Below are positions 45,040 through 54,476 of a stretch of DNA of 64,000 nucleotides, in pieces. Below the pieces are notes generated by a model. The model had not been told where the DNA came from. It made no database searches and saw only the letters and a list, made by a program, of their open reading frames with translations. Position 1 is the first letter of the stretch, and the number at the start of each line of letters is the position of its first letter. Origin of the DNA: Algoriphagus lacus. Lineage in GTDB: Bacteria > Bacteroidota > Bacteroidia > Cytophagales > Cyclobacteriaceae. The stretch lies in the NCBI RefSeq assembly GCF_003583985.1, contig NZ_QXML01000012.1, positions 1 through 64,000 of the forward strand. The letters run 5' to 3'. Position numbers and translations under genes: made by a program.

Positions 45040-45097
45040 TCTGCCTCGGTCTTTCAGTGGCAAAAATAAGAATCTATTTCAATTTCTTGGGAGGAAA

Positions 45098-45814
45098 TCA
45101 AGCGTGCACGGCAACGCCTCGGGTAGGATTTGGATTGACTTTGTCGGATTCCACCAATCCATCTCTCAGTCTGATGATTCGATGAGCATAATGTGCGATA
45201 TCATCTTCGTGTGTTACCATGATGATGGTATTTCCTTTGGCATGGAGTTCATGAAACAATTCCATGATATCGTGGGAAGTTTTGGAGTCCAAGTTACCGG
45301 TAGGTTCATCGGCCAAAATGATACTTGGATTGTTGACCAAGGCTCTGGCAATCGCGACACGCTGACGTTGACCACCCGAAAGTTCATTTGGGCGGTGTTT
45401 GGTCCGATCTCCTAAGCCCACGTTTGACAGCGCCTGAAAGGCCATCTCCTCGCGATCAGATCTGCTAAATCCAGCATAGACTAATGGCAAAGCCACGTTA
45501 TCCAAGCAGCTGGCTCTTGGAAGAAGGTTGAAAGTCTGGAAGACAAAGCCGATTTCTTTGTTTCGGATTTCTGCCAGTTCATTTTCACTCATGTCACTGA
45601 CATCCTTTCCAGCCAAAATATAAGTACCGGAAGTAGGAGAGTCCAAGCAACCGATAATATTCATCAGGGTGGACTTACCTGATCCTGAAGGACCCATGAA
45701 GGCTACATATTCGCCACGATCTACGGTAATACTGACGGACTTGAGGGCTTGGATGATTTCGGAGCCCATTTTGTAGGTTTTATTGATTTCGTGGGTTTCA
45801 ATGACTCTGCTCAT
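45098..45814 (-). CDS. ABC transporter ATP-binding protein, LolD/MacB-like
   Basis: A 238-aa ATPase with Walker A GPSGSGKST (about residues 41-49), signature LSGGQRQR and Walker B ILADEPTGNLDS. The wording matches the MacB/LolD group that powers lipoprotein release or efflux through FtsX-like permeases. No permease gene is adjacent here, so its partner is elsewhere. Confidence 0.92.
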   Translation of the reverse strand: MSRVIETHEINKTYKMGSEIIQALKSVSITVDRGEYVAFMGPSGSGKSTLMNIIGCLDSPTSGTYILAGKDVSDMSENELAEIRNKEIGFVFQTFNLLPRASCLDNVALPLVYAGFSRSDREEMAFQALSNVGLGDRTKHRPNELSGGQRQRVAIARALVNNPSIILADEPTGNLDSKTSHDIMELFHELHAKGNTIIMVTHEDDIAHYAHRIIRLRDGLVESDKVNPNPTRGVAVHA

Positions 45815-45892
45815 GGTAGAAAATTTCGTTTAAGATAGTGGTTTAGCTTTTAAATTTTGGAAGTCTAATGTGTCAAAATACGTGAAAAATGC

Positions 45893-48658
45893 TCAATAGT
45901 TAACTCCCTGCAATAATTCTATTTCATCCCAGGTAAGCCAAGTACTCATCTCCTGAAGTGCGGCAGTGGCATAGTTGTCCAGTCCTATTCGTCGGGCAGC
46001 CTGAACTTTTCTGATCCAAAGCATTGGGTCTTTGTTGAACTCACTGGCAGAATTCAGAAGTTCATACTGTGCCAAAGGATCCTGCAGCCGTTCGGCAGCA
46101 CTGAGAATCAGCGGCGTGCGATAAGGATTTGCTGAAAGTTCATCCCCAATCTGAAAGAATTCCATGAATGAAGTTAGGGAGGCTTGGTCAGCCCAATTAG
46201 GATTTTGGAGGAAAGCCATCAGTTTTTCCTCATTTTCCACTTTTCCTTTGAGGTAATTCCCGATTTCATTCAATTGAAACTTGGTGAGGCCATGGGCTTT
46301 TCTTTCCAAAAGCAGCAGCGAAAGATTGGTTTTCCATTCGGCAGAGGAAAGAGCTTTCCATTGATCAAACAGTTTTTCGGGAGTGGTTTGATTGAATTTT
46401 GAAATCAAAATCAAAAACTCATCCGAAGCAGCAGTTCCGGGAACCTGGTATTTCTCCCGTAATTCGGCTGCTTTTTCGCTAAATCCTCCCAACTCCAAAA
46501 TCGTAAGGTGGTAAGGTCTGAAGGCCTTAAATCCTTTTTCTTCAGCGGCGATAATGTCCTTGGAGGCTTTTTCAAAATCGATGTTTTGAGCTAAAATTCC
46601 CGCAGTCAGGTTCAGGTAGTAGCCCGCATCCCCTGGATTTCTGAAAGCCAAGCCGTTCAGATTTTTAACCGATTCACTTACCCTTCCTGCCGCCAAACTT
46701 CGGATGGAAGCAGTTTCCTGAACCTGCATCAAATAGTCCAGAAAATCCTCTCTTTTGCTGATTGAATCAATCCAAGCTATATCCTCAGAGGTATTAGTGA
46801 AGCTTTTTATGGAAAAGAGATTTCGGATTCCGGCATGGATCAGCATTGGTGAAGCCTCCTTTTCAAGCGCATTTCGGAGATTTTTCAAATCTTCCGGATT
46901 GCTGGGTTCTGCTAGGAAATTTTCACGGGCCAGATTATTAATTCTGGTGATCAATTCATTTCCCGATTCAGTTTTCTCCTGTTCCTTTTGGAGTTTGCTT
47001 TGAAGCGCGATCAAATTTGAAGCAAGGACCGGATGAGCAGTTTGATTTTCAGTCAAAAGCCTAAACGCATCTTCAGGTTTCTGGATTTTCACATAAATCA
47101 GCGCAAGATTATTGACCAAATAGGGATTTCCAGGAAACCTTTTCAGTCCATTTTCCAAATAGAAAACTGCCTCAAAAGGTTTGTTTTCCCGGATCATTCG
47201 AGAGCTGAGTAAAAGAATATTGTCAACCTGAGGCACTTCGGCTAAGCTTTCATCCAAGTGATCCTTTGCAAGTGTAGGCTGATTGAGCTCAAAAAGAAGC
47301 TGTGCAGTGGCATTTTTAGCCTTTGGATTTCTACGAAAAGCAGTCCATGAATTTTCATATAGGATGCTGGCCTCCAGTTTTTTTCCGGTTTGGTAGTAAT
47401 AATCAGCCAGGATATTGGTCGTCAAGGAATTAGACTGTGCGGCCAAGATGGCATCCATGTAAATGGTGACCACCAAAATCGTAATCATTCCTCCGATCCG
47501 AAGATGGTAATACGGAAGGGAGAATGGTTTGTAAAGGATTTTGTCAACCGATTTACCCGAGTCCATTACGGAAAGGAAATTGCTCATCAGGTAAACAATG
47601 AAAAAGAGCGAAAATCCAAACTGGGAATAAAGAATCAGGTGTTTTAAAAATTCCTCAGCTGCCTGATTTTGGGAGATGTCCAACTTCCAGATGACCCAAA
47701 ATGTAGCTGAAAATCCAAGTAAATAAAGGGCTTTCAGATAGGGTGGTTCAGCGGCGATATCCGTAACCTGACCCAATTTTTCAGAAGTGGAAAACCAACC
47801 CAAAATCCCAATTGGAAGTATCAAATAAAGCGGGGAAAAGATTGGGAAAGGAAGATTCACCTCACCCTTGATATCCAAAAGCAGGAAAATCAAGGTCAAA
47901 ATATACAGCGCGGAAACCCCGATGATTTGCCAGGATATTTTTACACTAAGGTTTTGATTGGCCCTAGCCAACAGGACATAAATCCCTGAAATCAATCCGT
48001 GGCCTTGCCAGAATATCCAAGATACGGCCATTCCTAAGCCTATAATCAGACTTTGCTCAGCGAGATAAAGGGCGGGATTGTCGATCGAACTGAGCTTAAT
48101 CAAGGTAACTAGGGCAGTTCCCGAAGTCAGAAAAACACTAAACCATCTTAGCAAAAATGAAGCATCCGGTTTCCAGACATGGAAATAGATCACGGGTAAA
48201 ATGGTGCCTGATATCAGAATGATTAATGGCGTACTAGAACTTGGGGTGCCGATGTTCAAACCATTGGAGTTGGCAAGAGTCAGGAGAATAATCCAGCCAG
48301 CTCCCGCTCCAAGAAATGGGATTTTCTTGAATGTACTGAAAAGCGCCAAAGCGGAAACCGATATCAAAAACACAATTCCTCCGAAGAGGTAACTTTCTGT
48401 CAATGTAAATGCCGGAGGAAGGGAATGAAACTCCTGAAAAACCAGAAAATTATCCACCTGGATTGGAAAAGACAGGGTTCCAAGATTTACCCAGTCTAGA
48501 GGAATGGCAACAGTATCCAGAAATGCTGCAGGAGCAATGTTTGGGTAATATGGAGATCCAAAAATGATGGAATAGAACGCAAAAAAAACTCCCGTCACTA
48601 AGAGCAGGAGGGCCAGAATTTTTGCAAATGAATTCGGAAGGGAAGTATTGTTCAGCAT
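45893..48658 (-). CDS. large membrane protein with C-terminal TPR repeats
   Basis: A 921-aa protein. The N-terminal half (about 1-420) has around a dozen transmembrane helices. The C-terminal half (about 425-921) is helical and TPR-like (NILADYYYQTGKKLEASILYENSWTAF, PFEAVFYLENGLKRFPGNPYLVNNLALIYVKIQKPEDAFRLL). No catalytic motif is recognised. It begins 2 bp after the gatC stop, so it is co-translated with it. The architecture resembles membrane TPR proteins seen in Bacteroidota glycan/exopolysaccharide loci, but no such genes are near. Confidence 0.85.
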   Translation of the reverse strand: MLNNTSLPNSFAKILALLLLVTGVFFAFYSIIFGSPYYPNIAPAAFLDTVAIPLDWVNLGTLSFPIQVDNFLVFQEFHSLPPAFTLTESYLFGGIVFLISVSALALFSTFKKIPFLGAGAGWIILLTLANSNGLNIGTPSSSTPLIILISGTILPVIYFHVWKPDASFLLRWFSVFLTSGTALVTLIKLSSIDNPALYLAEQSLIIGLGMAVSWIFWQGHGLISGIYVLLARANQNLSVKISWQIIGVSALYILTLIFLLLDIKGEVNLPFPIFSPLYLILPIGILGWFSTSEKLGQVTDIAAEPPYLKALYLLGFSATFWVIWKLDISQNQAAEEFLKHLILYSQFGFSLFFIVYLMSNFLSVMDSGKSVDKILYKPFSLPYYHLRIGGMITILVVTIYMDAILAAQSNSLTTNILADYYYQTGKKLEASILYENSWTAFRRNPKAKNATAQLLFELNQPTLAKDHLDESLAEVPQVDNILLLSSRMIRENKPFEAVFYLENGLKRFPGNPYLVNNLALIYVKIQKPEDAFRLLTENQTAHPVLASNLIALQSKLQKEQEKTESGNELITRINNLARENFLAEPSNPEDLKNLRNALEKEASPMLIHAGIRNLFSIKSFTNTSEDIAWIDSISKREDFLDYLMQVQETASIRSLAAGRVSESVKNLNGLAFRNPGDAGYYLNLTAGILAQNIDFEKASKDIIAAEEKGFKAFRPYHLTILELGGFSEKAAELREKYQVPGTAASDEFLILISKFNQTTPEKLFDQWKALSSAEWKTNLSLLLLERKAHGLTKFQLNEIGNYLKGKVENEEKLMAFLQNPNWADQASLTSFMEFFQIGDELSANPYRTPLILSAAERLQDPLAQYELLNSASEFNKDPMLWIRKVQAARRIGLDNYATAALQEMSTWLTWDEIELLQGVNY

Positions 48659-48660
48659 TC

Positions 48661-48948
48661 TTATTCCAAAACCTTCGGTACGCGGAAGTAGTCAGAATCT
48701 CTTTTTGGGGCATTTTTCAAAGCCGACTCATGGTCAAGGTGCTGACCTACTTTGTCTTCCCGCATGACATTGACTTCGGATGACATCGTGGTCAGAGGCT
48801 CAACGTTGCTGGTGTCAATTTCATTCAATTGCTCCACCCAGTCCAGAATCTGAGACATGTCTTTGGACATCTTCTCAGCGGAATTTTCATCAAATTCCAA
48901 TCTCGCCAGGTGAGCGATTTTTTTGATTGCTGCTTTATCTATTTTCAT
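48661..48948 (-). CDS. gatC: Asp/Glu-tRNA amidotransferase subunit C
   Basis: A 95-aa subunit of GatCAB that amidates Glu-tRNA(Gln) or Asp-tRNA(Asn). It matches the family throughout (IKKIAHLARLEFDE, QILDWVEQLNEIDTSNVEP, and FRVPKVLE at the end). gatA/gatB are not in the window, which is common. It heads a tight unit with the 921-aa membrane protein. Confidence 0.96.
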   Translation of the reverse strand: MKIDKAAIKKIAHLARLEFDENSAEKMSKDMSQILDWVEQLNEIDTSNVEPLTTMSSEVNVMREDKVGQHLDHESALKNAPKRDSDYFRVPKVLE

Positions 48949-48960
48949 TTGTGGTGAATT

Positions 48961-49698
48961 CTAAGTTGGATTTATTCCGTTGTCCAGATAGAGCTGTTTT
49001 TGAATGACTTCAAAGCATTTTTCTTTAAGACTTTCGTCCGAATCAAAGTCCCTTGGGTCCAAAGCTTCATGAAGGACCATCTTTGCCTGTCTTTTATGGA
49101 GTAGCAACTGACTGTCGTCGGGCAAAATTAGATGATTAAAGGACAATGTGACTGGTATGATCGGGATTTGTTTCTCCATCGAAAGCCGGAAAGCCCCGTT
49201 TTTGAAATGGACCATCTTGGGAGGGTTTTGGGTGTAGATTCCTCCTTCCGGAAAAAGCACAATTCCGCTGCCCCGGTCCAGGGCCTCTCCAGCCCTTTTC
49301 ATCGTTTCGGCTCGGCTTTTTACCCGTTCACGATCCACAGCGATATGGAGTTTTTTGAAGTAGTATCCGAAAAGCGGAGCCTTTCGGATAGAAGCTTTTC
49401 CCACGAAAAGCACATCCCCGGGAATAAATCCCATCATGGCCACATCCAAATAACTGAAGTGATTGGCCAGATAGATGTAGGGTTTTCCTTTTTTGATATT
49501 CCCTTTCTGGTCAATTTTGACAGGTAAAAAAATTAAAGAAAAGTATACCCTGGCCCAGTATCGATTGATTTTACGGCCATATTTTTTCCAACCCGGCATC
49601 CAGATGCAGACTAAAATAAAGGGGAAAATCAGTAGGAAGGTCAGGATAAAAACCACCGCTGCATAGATTGAGTGTAGTCTAGGCAGCAGCTTATTCAT
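48961..49698 (-). CDS. plsC: 1-acyl-sn-glycerol-3-phosphate acyltransferase
   Basis: A 245-aa membrane-associated acyltransferase that makes phosphatidic acid. Motif I is NHFSYLD (catalytic His/Asp) and motif III is VLFPEGG, with a substrate segment GKASIRKAP between them. An N-terminal helix anchors it (about residues 12-35). The start overlaps the end of the globin gene by 8 bp. gatC follows 12 bp downstream, forming globin-plsC-gatC-membrane protein as one run. Confidence 0.92.
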   Translation of the reverse strand: MNKLLPRLHSIYAAVVFILTFLLIFPFILVCIWMPGWKKYGRKINRYWARVYFSLIFLPVKIDQKGNIKKGKPYIYLANHFSYLDVAMMGFIPGDVLFVGKASIRKAPLFGYYFKKLHIAVDRERVKSRAETMKRAGEALDRGSGIVLFPEGGIYTQNPPKMVHFKNGAFRLSMEKQIPIIPVTLSFNHLILPDDSQLLLHKRQAKMVLHEALDPRDFDSDESLKEKCFEVIQKQLYLDNGINPT

Positions 49699-50065
49699 GG
49701 TTGATCATGTGGTTTGCAACTTTGATAAAATAGCCCATCATCAATTCCTTGGCATTGGGATCAAGGTTGAGTTTGTTGAGTGCAGTCAACATGGCATTCA
49801 GCCAATGATCACGCATGCCTGCATCAATCTGCCAATCAAAATGTCGCATTCTCAGCCTGGGATGACCTCGCTCTTCCGAATAAGTTTGTGGACCGCCGAA
49901 AACTTGGAGCAAAAACAGGAAAAGTCTTCGCTCTGCGGGAGCCAGATCCTCAGGATAAAGTTTTCTCAAAGGTTGATTTTGAGAAACTTCCTCATAAAAA
50001 TGCCGGGTGAGTAATCGGATTTGATCTTCACCGATCAGTTCATAAATGGACTGAAATGGGTTCAT
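49691..50065 (-). CDS. truncated (2/2) hemoglobin, group II-like
   Basis: A 124-aa globin of the group II truncated class, with GGPQTYSEERGHPRLRMRHF as the E/F region and the proximal His likely in RMRHFDWQI. It may bind O2 or NO, or act as an oxidase. It overlaps plsC by 8 bp, so both are translated from one mRNA; the pairing is unexplained. Confidence 0.88.
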   Translation of the reverse strand: MNPFQSIYELIGEDQIRLLTRHFYEEVSQNQPLRKLYPEDLAPAERRLFLFLLQVFGGPQTYSEERGHPRLRMRHFDWQIDAGMRDHWLNAMLTALNKLNLDPNAKELMMGYFIKVANHMINHE

Positions 50066-50093
50066 GACGCAAACTTATAAAAATCCCTAACTT

Positions 50094-51440
50094 TCACTCC
50101 TCCCATTTTTTTACTTTGAGGGAGGTTCCTTCGGTGGAAATGACAATGATTTTTTCACCTTGATCTATGAAATCCCCTCGGGAATAGGCATCATAGATTT
50201 CTCCGTCGATTTCTATCTTTCCGCTTGGTCTGAGCCTCGAATGCACTGTTCCTTTTTTACCTAAAAGATCTTGGGAATAAAAACTGGATGTGTACCCTTC
50301 ACTGCGATCTTGGGTAGTCGCTAAAGTGATGTGGCTAAAGGCCCCCCATTTATTAATCTTTGGGGTCAACCAAAACACAAGACCCACCGAGCCTAAAGCC
50401 GCCAAAATCACGGTCAATAAGGCGCCGAATAGCTGGGAAGCGGGAACAAAGTCAAAGTTAAAATCCTGGTTGGGGATCATTCCCAAAACCAAGCCGCCGA
50501 GTATAAAGACGATTCCTAAAATTCCGAAAATCCCAAAACCAGGGATTACAAACAGTTCGACCGCCAAGAGGATAATCCCGACAAAGAAGACCAAGACTTC
50601 CCAATTTTCAGCTAGTCCGTTAAGGTAATAAGGGATGAAATAAAGCAAGGTGGCAATTATCGCGGCCAAAAGCGGAAAGCCTACACCCGGTGTCTGAAGC
50701 TCGAAATATATTCCCCCGATGATGATTAAGATTAACACCCCGCTGATGGCAGGATTCAGGAAAAAGCCGATGATTTTGTCTATTGTATCCTCTTCATAGG
50801 TGATAACTTCAACGTTTTCCAGGTTTTGGGCTTTTAGGATTGCATCGATGGATTCATACTCTCCCTCGCAAAAGCCGTTTTTGATGGCTTCTGAAACCGA
50901 AAAAGTAATCACAGAACTCTCATCCGAAATTCCTTCAATCACGATTTTTTCATCCACCATTGCTTCGGCGATTTTTGGATCGCGACCGTTCGCTTCTGCG
51001 GTACTTCGCATCATGGACCTCATATAAGATTGATATTTGTCAGGTGCTACTGCCCCGTCTGTTCCATTCACTACAGTGGCTGCTCCGATACTCGAACCTG
51101 GTGCCATATAAATGCTGTCACAAGCGATGGAAATCAGTGCTCCTGCTGAAGCTGCATCCTTGTTGATAAATACATAGACAGGAATGTCAGATTCCAGGAT
51201 CATGGTTCGTATTTCATCGGCATCGGTCACGGCCCCACCGTAGGTGTCCATTTCGATCATTATCAGACTCGATTCATTTTTCTTAGCTTCCTCCAAGGCA
51301 AGCTGAACCCGGCGGTTCATGGCAGGATCGATGTCAGCGTCTATTTTGAAGGTATAGATTTTGTTAATTTTTTCCTGTGCCAAAAGCGAAACAGGCAAAA
51401 TTCCCAAAAGCAGGAGAAATGAAAACCAAAGTCGAACCAT
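50094..51440 (-). CDS. NfeD-family membrane protein with serine-protease-like domain
   Basis: A 448-aa protein. ATG 51440 is chosen because it gives a signal peptide (RLWFSFLLLLGILPVSLLAQ); the frame is open to 51599. Order: signal, ClpP/S49-like protease domain with the candidate catalytic Ser in AASAGALIS (about residue 100), four to five transmembrane helices (about 230-375), and a C-terminal NfeD OB-fold (GKKGTVHSRLRPSGKIEIDGE). Related 1510-N-type proteases cut stomatin partners. No stomatin gene is adjacent. Confidence 0.88.
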   Translation of the reverse strand: MVRLWFSFLLLLGILPVSLLAQEKINKIYTFKIDADIDPAMNRRVQLALEEAKKNESSLIMIEMDTYGGAVTDADEIRTMILESDIPVYVFINKDAASAGALISIACDSIYMAPGSSIGAATVVNGTDGAVAPDKYQSYMRSMMRSTAEANGRDPKIAEAMVDEKIVIEGISDESSVITFSVSEAIKNGFCEGEYESIDAILKAQNLENVEVITYEEDTIDKIIGFFLNPAISGVLILIIIGGIYFELQTPGVGFPLLAAIIATLLYFIPYYLNGLAENWEVLVFFVGIILLAVELFVIPGFGIFGILGIVFILGGLVLGMIPNQDFNFDFVPASQLFGALLTVILAALGSVGLVFWLTPKINKWGAFSHITLATTQDRSEGYTSSFYSQDLLGKKGTVHSRLRPSGKIEIDGEIYDAYSRGDFIDQGEKIIVISTEGTSLKVKKWEE

Positions 51441-51704
51441 AGAAAATGAATTGTTGGAAAAGATAGTGATCCCCATGGCAAAACGCCAATATAGCTGAAA
51501 GAGATTCGTTTTCGGGGATTCAATTGTCACGATTAAGCTATCATTAACATGGTAGAGGAAAGAACCGAAATTTGATTCAGGGTAATGAACTCCAATCAAT
51601 TTTTAGGTTGAAATCTTCACCTAAGAAACCTTAATTTTTTAGCATAATTCTTGCAAAAGGAAAGTTGGGTTTTGCCCATTTTCACTTCAATACCACTGAT
51701 TTCT

Positions 51705-52883
51705 ATGATTTTCAAACCCAAATTCCTGAGCCTTTTAGTATTTCTATTTGTATTAACCATTTCGTACTCAAATGCTTCCGTTTTGGTAGTTGGAGACTCA
51801 ATCGGGGTTGAGCGGATAGGGGACAAAACCTTCATTCTACACAAGGTGACTCCACAGGAGACGCTTTTTGCCATTTCCAGAAAATACCAGGTTTCGGTAG
51901 GGGAAATTCAAAGCGATAATGAAGTTTTAAAACAAGGCTTAAAAATCGGACAGACTATCCGGATTCCATACATCGAAAAAAACGCTATTCCCACTGGTTC
52001 GACTCTTCACAAAGTAAATCCTGGTGAAACGCTTTTTTCCATTTCAAAAAAGTATGGAGTGACTGTCGATTCGCTTAAGCAGTGGAATAAACTCCAAGGG
52101 AATGACCTGAGTGTGGGGCAGGCTCTGATTGTCAAAGAGACATCCTTGGCCAACAATGCTCCAGGTTCCAATCCAACTCCAGTTGCCACTGCTTCTACCA
52201 CAGTGGCTGCAACCAAATCAACGCCGACCGTAGCAGAAAACAAACCCGTAACCCAACCTAAGGCAGTTGAAAAGAAAGCAGAAGAACCAAAATCCAAACC
52301 CCAACCGACCAAGACTTCTACCCCTTCCTCAACTGAGACAGTAAATTCGACTCCAATCGCACCCGGAGAGTGGATTTCCCATACCGTTAAGCAAGGCGAA
52401 ACCCTTTTTTCACTCTCTTCCCAATATGGTTCAAGTGTTGAGAATTTGATCCAATGGAATGCCTTGACTTCGAACAACCTTCGATCTGGCCAAGTAATTA
52501 AAGTGGGAAGGGCTCCAGAAGGACCTTCCACCGTACCCGTGGTTGGAACCCCTAAAGTGGCGGTTAGTACGGCTGAAATGAAAGTGGAACCAACCCCTGA
52601 AAACACCTCCGGGGGATTTAAAAATGTAAAAGAAACCGGCCAGGCTGAACTGATCGAGGGGACAGGAGGACATAAAAAATACCTTGTTTTGCATCGTACT
52701 GCACCGATTGGCAGCATCATGCGGGTGAAAAATGAAGAAAATGACATGACGATTTTTGCCCGGGTGGTGGGAACGCTTCCTGAAACTGGAGACAACTCCA
52801 AACTGGTGATCAAACTTTCTCAAGCAGCATTTGACCAACTGAAAGCCGTTAATCAGCGTTTTCCCGTGGAAGTTTTATATTAA
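51705..52883 (+). CDS. exported protein with three LysM domains and a DPBB-like C-terminus
   Basis: A 392-aa envelope protein. ATG 51705 gives a signal (FLSLLVFLFVLTISYSNA). LysM domains at about residues 46-90, 98-142 and 225-270 share (T/S)LFxIS.KY, and are joined by a long Pro/Thr/Lys-rich linker (about 145-215). The last ~75 residues have a double-psi beta-barrel-like wording (GSIMRVKNEENDMTIFARVVGTLP). It probably binds peptidoglycan during cell separation or remodelling. Its promoter is within the 5' region shared with the divergent NfeD gene. Confidence 0.88.
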   Translation: MIFKPKFLSLLVFLFVLTISYSNASVLVVGDSIGVERIGDKTFILHKVTPQETLFAISRKYQVSVGEIQSDNEVLKQGLKIGQTIRIPYIEKNAIPTGSTLHKVNPGETLFSISKKYGVTVDSLKQWNKLQGNDLSVGQALIVKETSLANNAPGSNPTPVATASTTVAATKSTPTVAENKPVTQPKAVEKKAEEPKSKPQPTKTSTPSSTETVNSTPIAPGEWISHTVKQGETLFSLSSQYGSSVENLIQWNALTSNNLRSGQVIKVGRAPEGPSTVPVVGTPKVAVSTAEMKVEPTPENTSGGFKNVKETGQAELIEGTGGHKKYLVLHRTAPIGSIMRVKNEENDMTIFARVVGTLPETGDNSKLVIKLSQAAFDQLKAVNQRFPVEVLY

Positions 52884-52908
52884 ATTCAATTGCTAAAAAC
52901 ATATTCCC

Positions 52909-52935
52909 AAAGGCCGGTTTTACCGGCCTTTTTGT
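52909..52935 (+). terminator. terminator after the LysM gene
   Basis: Arms aaaggccggt and accggccttt have a 3-nt loop and are followed by TTTTTG. Confidence 0.9.
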
Positions 52936-53014
52936 TTTCCAGAATATCCTGGAATGAGTAATCCTTTGGCTTTGTTAATGGGCAGAAGTACCTTTGTGAC
53001 ACGAGTTCCCAATC

Positions 53015-53569
53015 ATGAATAAAGTCCAGCTCTTTTTCCATCACACCTTTCGGTTTATCTGGAATGCCATTTTCATTATCAGTTACCCGATATTGGCCAG
53101 TTTTGGATTGCTTTTTATTGGACTGACATTTCTTTTTTCAAAGCTTTCCCAATTATTGACACGTCTTCGGCCCGAGGGCTCAAAAGTTGTATTTAAGGAT
53201 GCTGAGTGGGAAACTATGCCCTATTCCAATGATTTATTGGAGGCAAAACTTTACAAACAGATCATGTTCGGTCCTTCCGGTTTTAAACTGAGAAGAAAAG
53301 ATGGAGTGCCTTCCGTGTTGACCGATTTTGTGTTTGGAAACAAAGTCAGGGTACTCGACGAAGGCTTTATTTTGGAAAAGTGGAATACCGTGGACCCTAA
53401 GGACATGCCTGATTTCGACATTTGCCTTTATGATCCTGATTTGGATTCACTTCGGTCCTTGACCACCATCAAATGTTTTGATTGGCACGTTTCTGAGAAA
53501 GTGGAAAATGAACTTTCCTTCAAATGGTTTGACGGAATTCAGGGTGGAGAGGTGAAAGTTGCCTTGTGA
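53015..53569 (+). CDS. hypothetical membrane-anchored protein
   Basis: A 184-aa protein with a hydrophobic N-terminal hairpin (about residues 10-45) followed by a soluble domain with many acidic and aromatic residues and no recognised motif. Its stop overlaps the ATG of the TIGR02757 gene by one base, so the two are coupled. The function is unknown. Confidence 0.72.
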   Translation: MNKVQLFFHHTFRFIWNAIFIISYPILASFGLLFIGLTFLFSKLSQLLTRLRPEGSKVVFKDAEWETMPYSNDLLEAKLYKQIMFGPSGFKLRRKDGVPSVLTDFVFGNKVRVLDEGFILEKWNTVDPKDMPDFDICLYDPDLDSLRSLTTIKCFDWHVSEKVENELSFKWFDGIQGGEVKVAL

Positions 53570-54336
53570 TGCAGGGATTGAAGGACTTTTTGGATGAAAA
53601 AGTAGCGCTGTATAATCAACCGGGCTTTATCCCAAATGACCCCATTTCGATTCCCCACCGCTTTTCCAAAAAACAGGACATAGAAATCTCCGGCTTTTTT
53701 GCGGCTATTTTAGCTTGGGGACAACGAAAAACCATCATAAACAAATGTCTGGAACTGTTCCAATTGATGGACAATTCTCCCCATGACTTTTTAATTCATC
53801 ATCAGGAAAATGATTTGAAACCATTTTTGGAATTCAAGCATCGAACTTTCAATGATGTCGACACTTTGTATTTTATCTATTTTTTGAGTTGGTTTTATAA
53901 ACATCACAAAAGCCTGGAAGAAGCTTTCCTGATAGGCCAAACTGGAGCAATAGATGCCATGGAGTCGATTTTAACCCAATTTCATGAGTTTTTTTTCAGT
54001 CTTCCAGAGGTTCCTAACAGGTCCAGAAAACATATCGCTACACCAGCCCGAAAAGCGGCTTGCAAGCGAATTGTTATGTACCTGCGGTGGATGGTGAGAT
54101 CCGATGATCGGGGGGTGGATTTTGGAATTTGGAAAAATATCAGCCCGGCACAATTGATCTGTCCCTGTGACCTTCACGTCGATCGGGTGGGGAGAAAGCT
54201 TGGCCTGATTACTCGAAAACAAACCGATTGGCTAACTGCCTTGGAGTTGACAGAAAAGCTTCGCGAATTTGATCCCAAAGATCCGGTGAAGTACGACTTC
54301 GCACTTTTTGGATTGGGGATTGAGGAGAAGTTTTAG
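53569..54336 (+). CDS. TIGR02757 (DUF2400) family protein
   Basis: A 255-aa all-helical protein. ATG 53569 overlaps the upstream stop by one base (TGATG); a GTG at 53566 is the alternative. The wording (AAILAWGQRKTIINKCLELFQLMDN, FKHRTFNDVDTLYFIYFL, KRIVMYLRWMVRSDD.GVDFGIW, CPCDLHVDRVGRKLGL) is the TIGR02757 signature. The fold resembles helix-hairpin-helix DNA glycosylases; the biochemical role is unproven. Confidence 0.92.
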   Translation: MQGLKDFLDEKVALYNQPGFIPNDPISIPHRFSKKQDIEISGFFAAILAWGQRKTIINKCLELFQLMDNSPHDFLIHHQENDLKPFLEFKHRTFNDVDTLYFIYFLSWFYKHHKSLEEAFLIGQTGAIDAMESILTQFHEFFFSLPEVPNRSRKHIATPARKAACKRIVMYLRWMVRSDDRGVDFGIWKNISPAQLICPCDLHVDRVGRKLGLITRKQTDWLTALELTEKLREFDPKDPVKYDFALFGLGIEEKF

Positions 54337-54342
54337 TCAGTG

Positions 54343-54464
54343 AATGGATAATAGTCCATAGACGGTAGTACTATTTGGAAAAGAAATGAATGTCTTTTTT
54401 CTCCATAAACCACCGCAAGTGTTACAGTTATTTTTGATACAAACGCTATGGACTATTGTCCATT
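54343..54464. repeat. inverted repeat with 7-nt internal period
   Basis: The 19-bp arms aatggataatagtccatag (54343-54361) and ctatggactattgtccatt (54446-54464) are inverse copies with one mismatch. Each arm and its flank show a 7-nt period of the type gtccata, gacggta, gtactat on the left and gactatt, gtccatt, gtctatc on the right. It lies between convergent genes and may form one long hairpin. Confidence 0.7.
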
Positions 54465-54476
54465 GTCTATCCACTC

